A program made the translations under genes and the position numbers. From Methanoregula sp. (GTDB taxonomy: Archaea > Halobacteriota > Methanomicrobia > Methanomicrobiales > Methanospirillaceae): 64,000 nt of DNA. The stretch lies in the NCBI GenBank assembly GCA_041645435.1, contig JBAZQB010000002.1, positions 1 through 64,000 of the forward strand, given 5' to 3'. This document shows, piece by piece, positions 24,423 through 34,444 of the stretch (its first letter is position 1; each line of letters begins with the position of its first letter). The notes below the pieces were generated by a model. The model saw only the letters and a program-made list of their open reading frames with translations. It ran no database searches and had not been told where the DNA came from.

Positions 24423-25352
24423 ATGTTTCGTCCTTCAATAAAAAATATTGTTCGTCTTGCAATCGGAATAATCCTGGTAATTTTATTGTTATTTTTTGTA
24501 TCTCCGTCTGCTGTAATCCAGTCACTGCGATCTGCGAATCCCTATTTTTTGATATGCGCAGTCATTGTCTATGCGTTTGCATTCTTTCTCCTTACCCTCC
24601 GCTGGCGACTGATTGTTGCACATATGGGCGAAAATATTCCGTTTGGTGAGGCATACCAGGCATTCGCCGGAGGTGTGATGTACTCTGACTTCACACCCGG
24701 GCGGATAGGAGATTTTACCCGGGCAATTCTTGTAAAAGAGAGGATTGGCATCCACAAGGGAACTATCTCGGTTTTTATTGACCGTTACATTGACATTATT
24801 GTCCTGACATGTCTGGGAATCGCTGCTCTGGTCGTCTATTCTTCGCGGTTTGCATCCATTCTGCCTCTGTTTGCCTTAATGATTCTCCTGATCGTTTTCG
24901 TTGGTGTCACAGCAGTGTTCCTCCAGAATTCCTGGATATTTTCCTTAATGAAAAAAATTCCGTATTTTAATATTCCGGAATTCACATCACATCTCCAGGA
25001 TGCCCTTCTGGAATTACGGGACGGGAAAAAAGTGATTGCTGAGGGGATTGCCCTCACCGTATTTGTTTGGGTTACCCATGCCATTCGCATTATACTGATA
25101 TCGATGGGTCTTGGGTACATACTCCCCCTGCCAGATTTATTCCTTATACTTCCCCTGATAAGCGCGCTTTCGCTCATCCCGGTAACAATCGCCGGTCTTG
25201 GGCTGGTGGAGGGGGGATTGATGGCGGTTATTGCCGGGTATGGAGTTCCCTTGTCCGCCGCTCTATCAATTGCTATAATAGACCGGGGTCTTACCATGCT
25301 CTTTCACTTTGCAGTAGGGGGACGGTATGCGGTGAAAAATATTCTGCAATAA
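24423..25352 (+). CDS. lysylphosphatidylglycerol synthase TM-region family protein
   Basis: 309 residues and about eight membrane helices. FFLLTLRWRLIVAHMG, GVMYSDFTPGRIGDFTRAILV and the C-terminal PVTIAGLGLVEGGLMAVIAGYG are hallmarks of the UPF0104/LPG_synthase_TM family (PF03706). Family members in glycan clusters are thought to act as lipid flippases or transferase platforms. It follows the GT-C-like gene by 72 bases in the same direction and ends 20 bases before a convergent gene. Confidence 0.82.
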   Translation: MFRPSIKNIVRLAIGIILVILLLFFVSPSAVIQSLRSANPYFLICAVIVYAFAFFLLTLRWRLIVAHMGENIPFGEAYQAFAGGVMYSDFTPGRIGDFTRAILVKERIGIHKGTISVFIDRYIDIIVLTCLGIAALVVYSSRFASILPLFALMILLIVFVGVTAVFLQNSWIFSLMKKIPYFNIPEFTSHLQDALLELRDGKKVIAEGIALTVFVWVTHAIRIILISMGLGYILPLPDLFLILPLISALSLIPVTIAGLGLVEGGLMAVIAGYGVPLSAALSIAIIDRGLTMLFHFAVGGRYAVKNILQ

Positions 25353-25372
25353 CAGGGAAATATAGGTAGTGA

Positions 25373-27391
25373 TTATGCCGGGCTGTTTTTTGCCATCACA
25401 ATTATAAGTCCGTTATCATAATAGGAATTGCCTGAAGCCAGTGTCTGGTATTTTTTGAAGTCGATACTTACAAAGGAATGCTGCCCGAATGTCTGTCCTG
25501 TTCTTTTAATCATACCTGTTTTTATCAATGTGCGATCGAAAAACAGGTACGAATTGTCTGGCATCGTGTTAATGCCCATTTCTCCGTTGTCATCGATCGG
25601 TACCGGTAAAATACTCTGTTTTTTATTTTGAAAAAAAGAAATCCGCCAATCTGCAAATGCTACATCCTGGCTTGTCTTATATAATTTATGATAGGTAACG
25701 GAATTTTCCGCAAACGGACTGGTTTCGAAACCGTTGATGGTACTTGCCAAAGAGAAAAAGGACATGATAGTAACAAGTATGAAGATACAACAAATCTTTA
25801 TTGCACGGTTTCCTGTAGGATCGGAATTATATAGCCAGAGTATACCAAACGCTCCCAAAAAAACCAGGCTAGAAATCTGGAGGAAGGGGTATAATCGATC
25901 CGGAAGCAAGAACATGATAGTGAAGAGTAAACCTATTCCCAGTAAGACCGATACGAGAATCCCGTTTATAATGGCAATGCTCCCCAGCCATGTCTGTTTT
26001 TTAATGCATGAACAAAAACCCATTGTCGATATCAGGATTAGCAGGGATGCGCCTAGTGTATTTGTAAATATTGTGATGAGTGAAAGTTTGTCGTATCCTG
26101 TTGGGGTATTCATGGGTAGGGGAGTGATGGGGGCAGGTGTAGCTGGAATAGAAATTGCCGGAACTGGTGTAGCTGGAATAGAAATTGCCGGAACTGGTGT
26201 AGCTGGAATAGAAATTGCCGGTGTAGGTGAGGTGAATAACTCACTAAAATAAGGGGGAAAATAGGATGACACCATCTGCACCGGAGTCTGATTTCCGGCA
26301 CTAGCCATAAGTGATGCAGCAATTAACAATAATATTACAAAACTCACAAAAAAGTATTTACTTGGCAAAGAACTGTCTTTTTTTTGCAGCAGTTGCACAA
26401 TATCAAAAATTAACAATGAACCCGCTGTGACAAACACAATAAGTGCCGTGAGGTGATGCGAGAAGACCAATGCCACAGCACTGATTGCAAAGAGTACGTA
26501 AAATGCAGGTTTCTGAGATCGATAGGTAAAGAGCAATAGAGTGAAGCAAATAAGTGCAAATCCAAAATTATATGCCTGATGTTCGGGGTGCTCACCATAC
26601 ATCAGGTAATAATCAAGACACGTGAACAAGAGGGCGGCAACGAGCCCAAACTGAAAATTCACAAACCGTTTTCCGATGAGAAAGACAAACAAAATACCAA
26701 CTGCGATTATAAAACTGCCGACCAAGAGATAGACAGACAGGGGATTATACCCGGTTATTATCGCAATTGATGATGCAAAAATATGATGGATGGAAAAAAT
26801 GTTATACATCGAGCTCGAATTGTCTGCAAGATACCCAGTATCGAGAATTGACATGACAAAAGCATTGAAATGAACACTGAAGTCCGGCAGTGAGATCCCG
26901 TGGATGAAAATCAGGTGATTGGCAAAAACAACATTTATTGATAACAATACTGCTTTTAGTAAAATCCAATAACCTTGAATTTGCGTGCGGTAACTTAAAA
27001 TTTCAACTATCAAAATACCTGCACAGACTGAAATACACAGATAATATGCCACCGTTTTTGTATATTCTCCAAAAAAAAGCGAGAGAAGACTCGCTGAATA
27101 AAATATTAAAAAAAGAATTGAGGATATCCTTCCATTGATTTGAATACTATTGTTTTCTTCCTTTTTGAGAGGGCCTGTTTCACATTTATCTGGTGTCAGT
27201 CGGTTTTTGTTCTTGAAAATTAAAAACAGGACTAGTCCAATGTTCGCAAAAATTACTGAAAACAAAATGCTAAAATACTGCAATTTTATGGTGAAAACCA
27301 GAAGTAAAAGGAGCAATAGCCATACCAGATAGATGAGTATGTCAGAGTTCGCTATTTTTGTATAGATCATTTCAAGAGTCATATTTTTCAT
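25373..27391 (-). CDS. polytopic membrane protein, paralogue of 34445-36358
   Basis: 672 residues, about 12-13 membrane helices, with an outer loop PDFSVHFNAFVMSILDTGYL and GEHPEHQAYNFGFAL that could be a GT-C active-site region. A Pro-rich linker with three SIPATPVPAI units lies near residue 400. The protein and its upstream sequence (tttgggatatgtgt) closely match the plus-strand gene at 34445-36358, so the pair is a recent duplication in inverted orientation. No family is named with confidence. A lipid-linked-sugar glycosyltransferase role is inferred from fold-like features and context. Confidence 0.65.
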   Translation of the reverse strand: MKNMTLEMIYTKIANSDILIYLVWLLLLLLLVFTIKLQYFSILFSVIFANIGLVLFLIFKNKNRLTPDKCETGPLKKEENNSIQINGRISSILFLIFYSASLLSLFFGEYTKTVAYYLCISVCAGILIVEILSYRTQIQGYWILLKAVLLSINVVFANHLIFIHGISLPDFSVHFNAFVMSILDTGYLADNSSSMYNIFSIHHIFASSIAIITGYNPLSVYLLVGSFIIAVGILFVFLIGKRFVNFQFGLVAALLFTCLDYYLMYGEHPEHQAYNFGFALICFTLLLFTYRSQKPAFYVLFAISAVALVFSHHLTALIVFVTAGSLLIFDIVQLLQKKDSSLPSKYFFVSFVILLLIAASLMASAGNQTPVQMVSSYFPPYFSELFTSPTPAISIPATPVPAISIPATPVPAISIPATPAPITPLPMNTPTGYDKLSLITIFTNTLGASLLILISTMGFCSCIKKQTWLGSIAIINGILVSVLLGIGLLFTIMFLLPDRLYPFLQISSLVFLGAFGILWLYNSDPTGNRAIKICCIFILVTIMSFFSLASTINGFETSPFAENSVTYHKLYKTSQDVAFADWRISFFQNKKQSILPVPIDDNGEMGINTMPDNSYLFFDRTLIKTGMIKRTGQTFGQHSFVSIDFKKYQTLASGNSYYDNGLIIVMAKNSPA
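26136..26221. repeat. 30-bp tandem repeat, three units, in frame
   Basis: The unit ggtgtagctggaatagaaat plus tgccggaact is repeated almost perfectly three times. On the minus strand it encodes a Pro-Ala-Ile-Ser-Ile-Pro-Ala-Thr-Pro-Val decapeptide in an extracellular linker. The paralogue at 34445 carries a single SIPSTPVPI unit. Confidence 0.85.
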
Positions 27392-27595
27392 ATACAGATT
27401 TCACACATATCCCAAACTAAAATATTTTCATGGCCATACAACTTTATTAATATCTTTATCATTCTGATTAATCACTGTTACGTCTCGAAATCGTTCGCCA
27501 TCAAATCTAAATACCGATGTGAGCACATTATCCAATTGTGATACTGACAGAATTTTATGGTGAATTATTCCAACGCATTAATTGAATTTTCACCG

Positions 27596-28309
27596 TTACT
27601 TACTACCCTTATACTGAAGGGATTGCATTCCGGGAATTTTGATAATGATGCCGAACCCTGCCAGCGCCACCAATCCGAGAAGCAGGTTGCTTTCTGGACC
27701 ATTGTAGGGCGCCATGATATTTCCCATACCCGTGCCAGCACAGACTAGTGAGTATAAACCGAGTATACAGAGAAACAACAGCCCCACAGATAATAACGGC
27801 GCCCTCCATCTCCGATTAAATGAAGTCAACGAGTCCGGGTAGCTGTCGCTGTACCACTCGCAGAGCAGCACGATAATTAAAAAAAGGAAGATCCACTCAT
27901 ACGGGGTTGTGATCTCCTGCCAGAAATATGTTTCAAAAAAATTCGCGTAATGGATTGGCTGGAATGGCCCCGTCAACGGGAAAGACCATGTCACTGGCAC
28001 ATGCCACATCTCATCCATTATCTGATGAAGCAAGAGCATGCACGCTACCGCAATGCCAAGCAGCGTGTGCCAGAAACGAAGTAGGATAAGTGCAATGATA
28101 AACGCGATTACGACAATAATGAAGGAATGGAAGATAGTTGTGCCGCTGTCCAGTGTATGAGGGAGAAGGATATACCCCAGCGGCTTATCAATGAGGTCTG
28201 GCAGGATCGCACCAGCGATGCAGACCGGGATGAAACGGGAATCTCCAATGATCCGTGCGAGTACTAATCCGAGCACGGCACCGGCAAAGATATGAGCGAA
28301 GATCAACAT
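27596..28309 (-). CDS. membrane-bound metal-dependent hydrolase family (DUF457/YdjM)
   Basis: 237 residues from the ATG at 28307-28309 (MLIFAHIFAG). The residues before it belong to the adjacent IS end and are not coding. Family marks are the N-terminal HIFAGAVLGLVLA, the metal-site loop GAILPDLIDKPLG and HSFIIV, and LLHQIMDEMWH further on, as in PF04307. Five to six membrane helices are present. The IS481-like element begins only 22 bases upstream of this start and may have displaced its promoter. Confidence 0.75.
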   Translation of the reverse strand: MLIFAHIFAGAVLGLVLARIIGDSRFIPVCIAGAILPDLIDKPLGYILLPHTLDSGTTIFHSFIIVVIAFIIALILLRFWHTLLGIAVACMLLLHQIMDEMWHVPVTWSFPLTGPFQPIHYANFFETYFWQEITTPYEWIFLFLIIVLLCEWYSDSYPDSLTSFNRRWRAPLLSVGLLFLCILGLYSLVCAGTGMGNIMAPYNGPESNLLLGLVALAGFGIIIKIPGMQSLQYKGSK

Positions 28310-28330
28310 GGAGGTCCTGTATTTACTATG

Positions 28331-29352
28331 TGTAGAGTGCCACAATTAATGTCCGTTTTGTTGACAGAGTTTTTGTCCGCTTTGGATAAGTTTACGGTCT
28401 TTGTTGAAATTGATTTCGTTGTGATAGACTGAAGCCGGAGTCATCCAGCCTAGGATCTCCTGCTTGCGCCAATTATTGTATTGATGGTCGAAGTTCCAGA
28501 GTTCACTCATGAAATGGCTGTTCGAACGAAACTCTTTGAGAGCTATAAGTTCTTGGTAGAGAGTCTTGTGATAACGTTCAATTTTGCCGCGACCTTTTAG
28601 GTTGTATGGTCGGCCGAAGATCAACTTGATTCCGTGTTTCTGTGCTTCATCTTTGAAAACTTTGGCGACAAACTGTTTTCCATTATCTAGATAAATTTCA
28701 CGCGGGATTCTTCCGTTGCGGAGAGCCCAGCGGAGAGCATTGACCAATGAGGCTGCATCTTTGTGAAGATAGACCTTGCTCTTAACCCGATAGCGTGAGC
28801 CGTCATCAGTAAAACCGGTGACATAGACCTTGCCGACTCCCCGGATACGAAACTGAAAATTATCACCCTGCCACATGCTGTCAACGTGTCGACGTTGGAA
28901 TCGCTTCCCAGCGGGTTGGGGTTTAGCTTTAACACGAATGAGAAGCCCGTGTCGTTTGAGGATTCGATGAACGGTTCGCTAGGAACATGGGAGATTAAAC
29001 TGGTGCTTAATACGACGGGCACCCCATGCAGGATATTTCTCTTTGAGTCGGATAATTCGGCGTTCCAACGACAGGGATATTGCATGAGGAGACCGTTTCG
29101 GCCCGGTCTTTTTTGGCCGTAATCCATTCTCTTGGTCATGACTGTGAGCCTTTGCCCATCGTCTCACGGTCCTTTCGGAGATGTTATCCGTCTTTCCGAT
29201 CTCCTTTGCACTTCGTATCCTTTCTTCATAGAATACGATTGCTTTTATCCTAATCTCCATTTTCGCTTTCACCCTCAAGCACCCGTCCGGTGCTCTTGAA
29301 AGCCGACATAAATACTGTCACTAAATTAGGACAGAAACTCTGGCACTCTACA
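28331..29352 (-). mobile_element. IS481-like insertion sequence, 1022 bp
   Basis: Terminal inverted repeats begin TGTAGAGTGCCA at both ends (28331-28342 and the complement at 29341-29352), and both tips carry further TTTCTGTCC-like sequence. It encloses a single DDE transposase reading frame broken by one stop. No clear target-site duplication is visible in the flanks. A solo copy of the right end lies at 15306-15384. Confidence 0.8.
28346..29260 (-). pseudogene. DDE transposase with one in-frame TAG
   Basis: One continuous frame from ATG 29258-29260 to TAA 28346-28348, interrupted only by TAG at 28979-28981 (context NLPCS-stop-RTVHRILKRHG). An N-terminal HTH (SAKEIGKTDNISERTVRRWA) is followed by an rve-type core with SMWQGD, YLDNGKQF and GRGKIERYHKTLYQE, which supply the three acidic residues. 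The gene is otherwise whole, so the stop is recent. Pyrrolysine decoding is unlikely, as nothing in the window suggests Pyl machinery and the position is not a known Pyl site. Confidence 0.8.
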
Positions 29353-29438
29353 GTGAGATGGTGAAACCTTCAAATAATACTAAACAAAGATTAATAAGAA
29401 TTATTTTGGAATCATACGCTTTGGGATTTTAATTAAAT

Positions 29439-30740
29439 ATGGATTTGATATTAATGAAAAATGTCCTTATAATAACATATTTTTTCCCCCCGGATGTAGA
29501 GGTTGGAGCGGTTAGACCTTATGGATTTACCAAATACCTTCCATTATTTGGATGGAATCCAATTATTCTAACATCTTCCTACAATAATCCATCGGATAGT
29601 GATCTGCAAATTTTTTACACTCCAAAGTCAGATATTGTCAATTTTTTTTTAAAATTTCTCGGTTTCAATAGTTATGTAAATTTCGAAAATTCCATAACTC
29701 GCCACAAATCAATGAATATAAATTTTGTTATTATAAATTTTTTTAAAATAATTGTAAGTGTAATATGTTATCCAGATCCTCAAAAATATTGGTTAAATAA
29801 TGCAACAGCGATGGGGGATAATATTTGTAATAAGTATAAAATTGATGTTATAATGAGTACCTCACCACCTGAAACGTGTCACTTAGTTGCAAATAGATTA
29901 GTAAAAAAACATAATCTGTTTTGGATAGTAGATTTTCGTGATCTTTGGACTCAGAATCATTACTACCCCTACTCCCAGTTTCGAAAAGTTTTTGAAAGAA
30001 AATTAGAGATTAAAACATTAAATGGAGCAGATGTTATCACAACCGTTTCGCAGCCATTGGCAGACAAATTATCCACATTACATAAAAACAAGCCTGTTTA
30101 TTCCATCCCAAATGGATTTGATCCGGACATGATGAATCCAGGGACTGTCATTGACCCTAAATTTCGAATAGTTTATACAGGAAAACTTTATGATGGAAAA
30201 CGAGATCCTGTATTATTATTTCTCGCAGTTTCTTCACTATGCCATGAATGTAAGATTGAGCGTCAGAATGTCCAGATTGATTTTTATGGGCACCGCGAAA
30301 AATGGCTCCAAACAGAAGTAGAAAGATACCACCTCCAGGACACCGTCACCTTCCATGGACACGTCCCACGGGAGATTGCAATCGATGAGCAACGAAAGGC
30401 TCAGATCCTCCTCCACCTTACATGGAACAACCTTGCTGAGAAAGGAGTATACACCGGAAAATTATTTGACTACCTTGCCGCCCGCCGCCCCATTCTCTCC
30501 ATGGGCTTAACCGACGGGGGTGTCGTGAAGGAGCTCCTTGACCAGACGCAAGCCGGCGTGCATGTATCAAATGAGGAAGAACTAAAAAAGTATTTAATGA
30601 AGGCATACCGGGAATATAAAGAAACTGGTTTAGTGCAATATCAGGGCATCGATGCTGAGGTCATGAAGTATAGTCATAAGGAGATGGCGAGGAAGTTGGT
30701 GGAAGTGCTAGAGGGGGTTACAGGCAATTCGAAAAAATGA
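29439..30740 (+). CDS. glycosyltransferase family 4-like
   Basis: 433 residues, or 428 from the second ATG at 29454 (MKNVLIITYFFPP), which is the more typical GT start. The N-terminal GAVRPYGFTKYLPLFGWNPI is the usual acceptor-side loop. The C-terminal half has RIVYTGKLYDGKRDPVLLFLAV and GHVPREIAIDEQRKAQILLHLTW, and instead of the classic E-x7-E it shows GVYTGKLFDYLAARRPIL, as in WcaI-like and sugar-nucleotide-using GT4 proteins. Its first third is very A+T-rich. It is convergent with the second asnB-like gene. Confidence 0.8.
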   Translation: MDLILMKNVLIITYFFPPDVEVGAVRPYGFTKYLPLFGWNPIILTSSYNNPSDSDLQIFYTPKSDIVNFFLKFLGFNSYVNFENSITRHKSMNINFVIINFFKIIVSVICYPDPQKYWLNNATAMGDNICNKYKIDVIMSTSPPETCHLVANRLVKKHNLFWIVDFRDLWTQNHYYPYSQFRKVFERKLEIKTLNGADVITTVSQPLADKLSTLHKNKPVYSIPNGFDPDMMNPGTVIDPKFRIVYTGKLYDGKRDPVLLFLAVSSLCHECKIERQNVQIDFYGHREKWLQTEVERYHLQDTVTFHGHVPREIAIDEQRKAQILLHLTWNNLAEKGVYTGKLFDYLAARRPILSMGLTDGGVVKELLDQTQAGVHVSNEEELKKYLMKAYREYKETGLVQYQGIDAEVMKYSHKEMARKLVEVLEGVTGNSKK

Positions 30741-30762
30741 ACTATTAATGGCAGAAAAATTT

Positions 30763-32631
30763 TCAACATCCCTTATTTTCCCAAAACACCGAATACCATG
30801 TTTCTAGCACATAACACCGTAACAAAAATGCAAACGAGTGTCGTTTGAACAGATCTTTTTCACCCATCGCTGAAAAATGAACACCGCATTGTGAAAGAAA
30901 CGCCTCTTTTTTAAGAGTCCCTATAAAATGTTTTTTGAGTCGGCCTTTAAACCAGAACTCTTCAGGAATCGGCCAACCTAATTTATCTTTTCGCCAGCAA
31001 ACACTAACTGGCAGGTGCGGGTCAAAAGCCTTTCTTGCAATAAATTTTGTCCATCCACCATGTATCTTATATGTTGCAGGAACCATTGCTAAAAATTCCA
31101 CGAGCCGGTAATCCATGAACGGCATGCGAGTCTCTATGGAAAATGCCATCGATCCACGATCCGCCCAATGAAACAATGTTTCCAAAGACCGATCCAGATC
31201 ATTGCACAGTTTCTGGTTGAGAGGAACAAAATTAAATTGTATATCCATGAAACCAAGAGAGGTTAATGTGGCTTTCTCTCCAATAAGATGTCGTGATATG
31301 TTTAAAAGCGAACCGATGACTAAATATTGTAAAGCCCCAGGGATGTGCCGATACAAGAGGATCTCCTGAACTAACGTGGAAAAAGGTACATTGGCAAAAT
31401 AATACACAAGGTCACCCAAATATCCCGCTAGTTGTTCATCCGCTCCTTGACCATCCAGAGTAACAGTAACTCCACACGCTTTTGTAAGTTTATAAGTATG
31501 CCAACTGGACATCAGGGTATTTGTTGCTGGAGTATCAAGGTAGTACACAAACTTTCGATGTTCTTCGATAACATCTTCTATCCGTGGCTCGATCTGATTT
31601 GATTTTACATCAAGAGTTTCAGCAATTTCGTCAATAAAACCGCTCTCATCACAATGCTCGCTGCCACGTGTTTTGTAGATGCTGGAAAATGTTTCTTGTT
31701 TTTCCTCTTTGCTCTGCGCTTTGAGTTGTTGAGTAATGAGATAAACCACAGAAGAGCTATCCAACCCCCCGGATAACGCGGAACCGACTTTTACATCGGC
31801 CCTCAGCCGTAGTCTGACGGCATCGTCAAGCAGGCCGTAATATTGTCTGGTATATTCCTGGGCTTTTTCTTCATTATAGGGTTCGTTGGAGAGGTTCGGT
31901 TTGATACTCCAGAACTTGGTCTCTCTAATGGGTTGAAATATCTTTTCAATGCAACATTGCACAAAACAGGCGTTATCAAACCGGTAGATATCCTTGAATG
32001 CTGTTTCTTTTAGGTGCTCTTTGGATCCTTCTTTGATATAACTCGTACAATAATCTATATTTGGCTCCCTTGTTACTGCAGGATGTTTGATTAAAGCCTT
32101 AATCTCAGAAGCAAAAATAAAATTCTCACGATCTTGGAAGTAGTACAGTGGCTTAATTCCAAAGCGATCGCGTGAAATAAATAATTGTTCTTCTTTTTTG
32201 TCGTACAGTACGAAAGCCCACATCCCATTAAAGCAGTTCAGACACTCAGTTCCCCAAGCATCATAACTCGCCATAATCACTTCGGTATCTGAATGAGAGC
32301 GGAACTTGTAGCCGAGTTTTTCCAATTCTTCACGCAATTCGATGTGATTATACACTTCGCCATTATAAGTGATCCAGTAGCGATCAAGATAACTCATCGG
32401 CTGGTGACCATGCGGGCTTATGTCAATGATTGACAGCCTTCGGTGACCAAACGCAATGTTGTTTGGACTGTCAGTAAAAACGCATTTTGGGAGTGGGGTA
32501 TCGTTCTCATGTGATCCTCCGATGAGGTATCCCTCATCATCCGGACCGCGATGGATAATGCTGTCGTTCATCGATTTGATGATCGAAGTCTTAATTTTGT
32601 TTTTTGATACTATGCCCACTATACCGCACAT
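30763..32631 (-). CDS. asnB: second asparagine synthase-like amidotransferase
   Basis: 622 residues. Cys2 of MCGIVGIVS is the glutaminase nucleophile, with YNGEVYNHIELREEL following. The synthetase PP-loop reads ALSGGLDSSSV, and DGQGADEQLAGY is the conserved acceptor-domain loop. It is clearly divergent from the AsnB at 17225-19072 (for example an inserted YIKEGSKEHLKETAF). It lies between a GT4 gene and a flippase, so it probably amidates a sugar acid or its lipid-linked form. Ordinary asparagine synthesis is the alternative. Confidence 0.83.
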   Translation of the reverse strand: MCGIVGIVSKNKIKTSIIKSMNDSIIHRGPDDEGYLIGGSHENDTPLPKCVFTDSPNNIAFGHRRLSIIDISPHGHQPMSYLDRYWITYNGEVYNHIELREELEKLGYKFRSHSDTEVIMASYDAWGTECLNCFNGMWAFVLYDKKEEQLFISRDRFGIKPLYYFQDRENFIFASEIKALIKHPAVTREPNIDYCTSYIKEGSKEHLKETAFKDIYRFDNACFVQCCIEKIFQPIRETKFWSIKPNLSNEPYNEEKAQEYTRQYYGLLDDAVRLRLRADVKVGSALSGGLDSSSVVYLITQQLKAQSKEEKQETFSSIYKTRGSEHCDESGFIDEIAETLDVKSNQIEPRIEDVIEEHRKFVYYLDTPATNTLMSSWHTYKLTKACGVTVTLDGQGADEQLAGYLGDLVYYFANVPFSTLVQEILLYRHIPGALQYLVIGSLLNISRHLIGEKATLTSLGFMDIQFNFVPLNQKLCNDLDRSLETLFHWADRGSMAFSIETRMPFMDYRLVEFLAMVPATYKIHGGWTKFIARKAFDPHLPVSVCWRKDKLGWPIPEEFWFKGRLKKHFIGTLKKEAFLSQCGVHFSAMGEKDLFKRHSFAFLLRCYVLETWYSVFWENKGC

Positions 32632-32764
32632 CTAAATAAACTCCAAATTTATCATTTTTATAGTCACGATTTACAGAATGTCATCCGCCCTAACTTATAG
32701 TTAACAGGGGTTTTTACACAATCATTATCATATATTATACGATAATATCATAATAGTTGAGCGG

Positions 32765-34255
32765 ATATCTATTCCCGAAGTACCACTATCCGAAATCAAA
32801 ACTGAAGATAGGTTCATTTCATTTACTTCTGATGTCGTAATTCTCGCGAGTGGAACAATTCTTGCCCAAATTTTGACTATTCTTACAGCGCCGTTCATTA
32901 CACGGTTGTTTGGGCCAGAAGCTTTTGGTGTATGGGCGATATTTGGATCAATTGTCAGCATAATCGTGGTAATTACCTGTATGAGATATGAACTATCAAT
33001 TGTTCTTCCAAAATCTGATGATGATGCAGCTAATCTCTTTGCAGTGTGTATCATGTTTACGCTAATAGTAAGTGCTATCACAATTCCAATCGTTTTCTTT
33101 TTTGGAACTGAAATTGCCAGTTTATTAAATGTGCCTCAACTTGCCCCTCACCTTTGGTTTCTCCCTCTTTCCGTATTTATTGGGGGTGTATCTTTACCCG
33201 TTTACTATTGGAATGCCCGAATAAAAGATTTTAAGCGTGCATCAGTTGCACAAATTGTCGGTTCTGTATCAACAACAGGTACACAACTAGGGTCTGGGAT
33301 TGTCGGTTATGGAACTGCGGGAATATTGATCCTCGCGGGAATTTTTGGGCAATTTATCTCAATACTATATGTGGGGATTTCGATTCTAAAGCATGATTTC
33401 CGGGTATTTAGAGATGCCATTCATGTTAAAAAAATGGTAGAGGGAATAAAACGCTATAAACAATTCCCATTAGTCGATTCAATATCAGCTTTGATGAACA
33501 CAACATCAACGTCACTTCCAATAATTTTACTGGCAGTATTTTATTCACCAGTTATTGCCGGATTTTACTCACTTTCGATCGCGGTAATTCAGGTTCCATT
33601 CTTTCTGGTTGGAAATGCAATATCCCAGGCATTTTTCCCTCATGGGACTGATGCACATCGAGAAGAAAAGTTATTCATTATTGTCGAGGATTTATTTAAA
33701 ATCCTGTTAATTGTTATTGCATTTCCATTATTGACTATCATGATAATCGGGGGTGATTTTTTTGGGGTAGTCTTTGGGAATAGTTGGGTGGAAGCAGGAA
33801 TTTTTGCACAAATACTGTGTATTTTTTTCCTGATCAATTTTGTCACAAATCCAATGACTTTGATATATATAATCTTAGAGAAACAGGTTTTTGGATTGTA
33901 TTTCAATATTATCAACTTTTTAACCCGACTTACCGTACTCCTCATCGGTGGACTTTTTTTCAATGTTTATATAGCCTTAATTCTCTTTGCATTAGCCGGT
34001 ATTTTCGTATATCTTTTTGTTTTGATACAATTAATGAAATACGCTAAGGTACGATGGAAAAACATCGTCCAGCAGCTAATTTCTGTGTTACTTATGTTCT
34101 TTCCCGCAGGGGTGTTGCTCATTATGTTACAAGTGTATATAAGAAATCCGTATGTCACTGTATTAACCGCCAGCGTATTCGTTGTGATTTATTATCTCTA
34201 TATTTTAAAAACGGATAAACAGGTACAGAATATTTTGATGGGGTGCAAATTCTGA
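32765..34255 (+). CDS. Wzx-type oligosaccharide flippase without a standard start codon
   Basis: About 12 membrane helices with LTAPFITRLFGPEAFGVWAIF at the first pair, the MOP-superfamily polysaccharide flippase signature. The frame is open from 32705 and looks coding from about 32768 (SIPEVPLSEIKTEDRF, then VVILASGTILAQIL, which is helix 1), but contains no ATG, GTG or TTG before TTG at 32873. That TTG would remove half of helix 1. An ATA at 32765-32767 stands where ATG is expected. The start is therefore uncertain. It presumably flips a lipid-linked glycan for AglB or polymer assembly. Confidence 0.75.
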   Translation: MSIPEVPLSEIKTEDRFISFTSDVVILASGTILAQILTILTAPFITRLFGPEAFGVWAIFGSIVSIIVVITCMRYELSIVLPKSDDDAANLFAVCIMFTLIVSAITIPIVFFFGTEIASLLNVPQLAPHLWFLPLSVFIGGVSLPVYYWNARIKDFKRASVAQIVGSVSTTGTQLGSGIVGYGTAGILILAGIFGQFISILYVGISILKHDFRVFRDAIHVKKMVEGIKRYKQFPLVDSISALMNTTSTSLPIILLAVFYSPVIAGFYSLSIAVIQVPFFLVGNAISQAFFPHGTDAHREEKLFIIVEDLFKILLIVIAFPLLTIMIIGGDFFGVVFGNSWVEAGIFAQILCIFFLINFVTNPMTLIYIILEKQVFGLYFNIINFLTRLTVLLIGGLFFNVYIALILFALAGIFVYLFVLIQLMKYAKVRWKNIVQQLISVLLMFFPAGVLLIMLQVYIRNPYVTVLTASVFVVIYYLYILKTDKQVQNILMGCKF

Positions 34256-34444
34256 TAATAAATTTGATGTAAAATGGTAGTTATTGTGGAAATGATAAAA
34301 ACGATAACTAAATAAAATTATAAAAAAGAGATCGGAGTATCCAATGGACAACGGAACCGGGATTTTTAGTATAAAAAAAGGTTCTTCTCCCAAAATAGGA
34401 TGTTCAGAATTTTTTTTAGTTTGGGATATGTGTAAAATCGGTAT

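Noticed and set aside
26136..26221. Tandem repeat as a CRISPR array
   Set aside because: The units are directly adjacent without spacers and are in frame within a membrane protein gene.
28979..28981. In-frame TAG read as pyrrolysine
   Set aside because: Transposases are not pyrrolysine enzymes, nothing in the window suggests Pyl genes, and a nonsense mutation is simpler.
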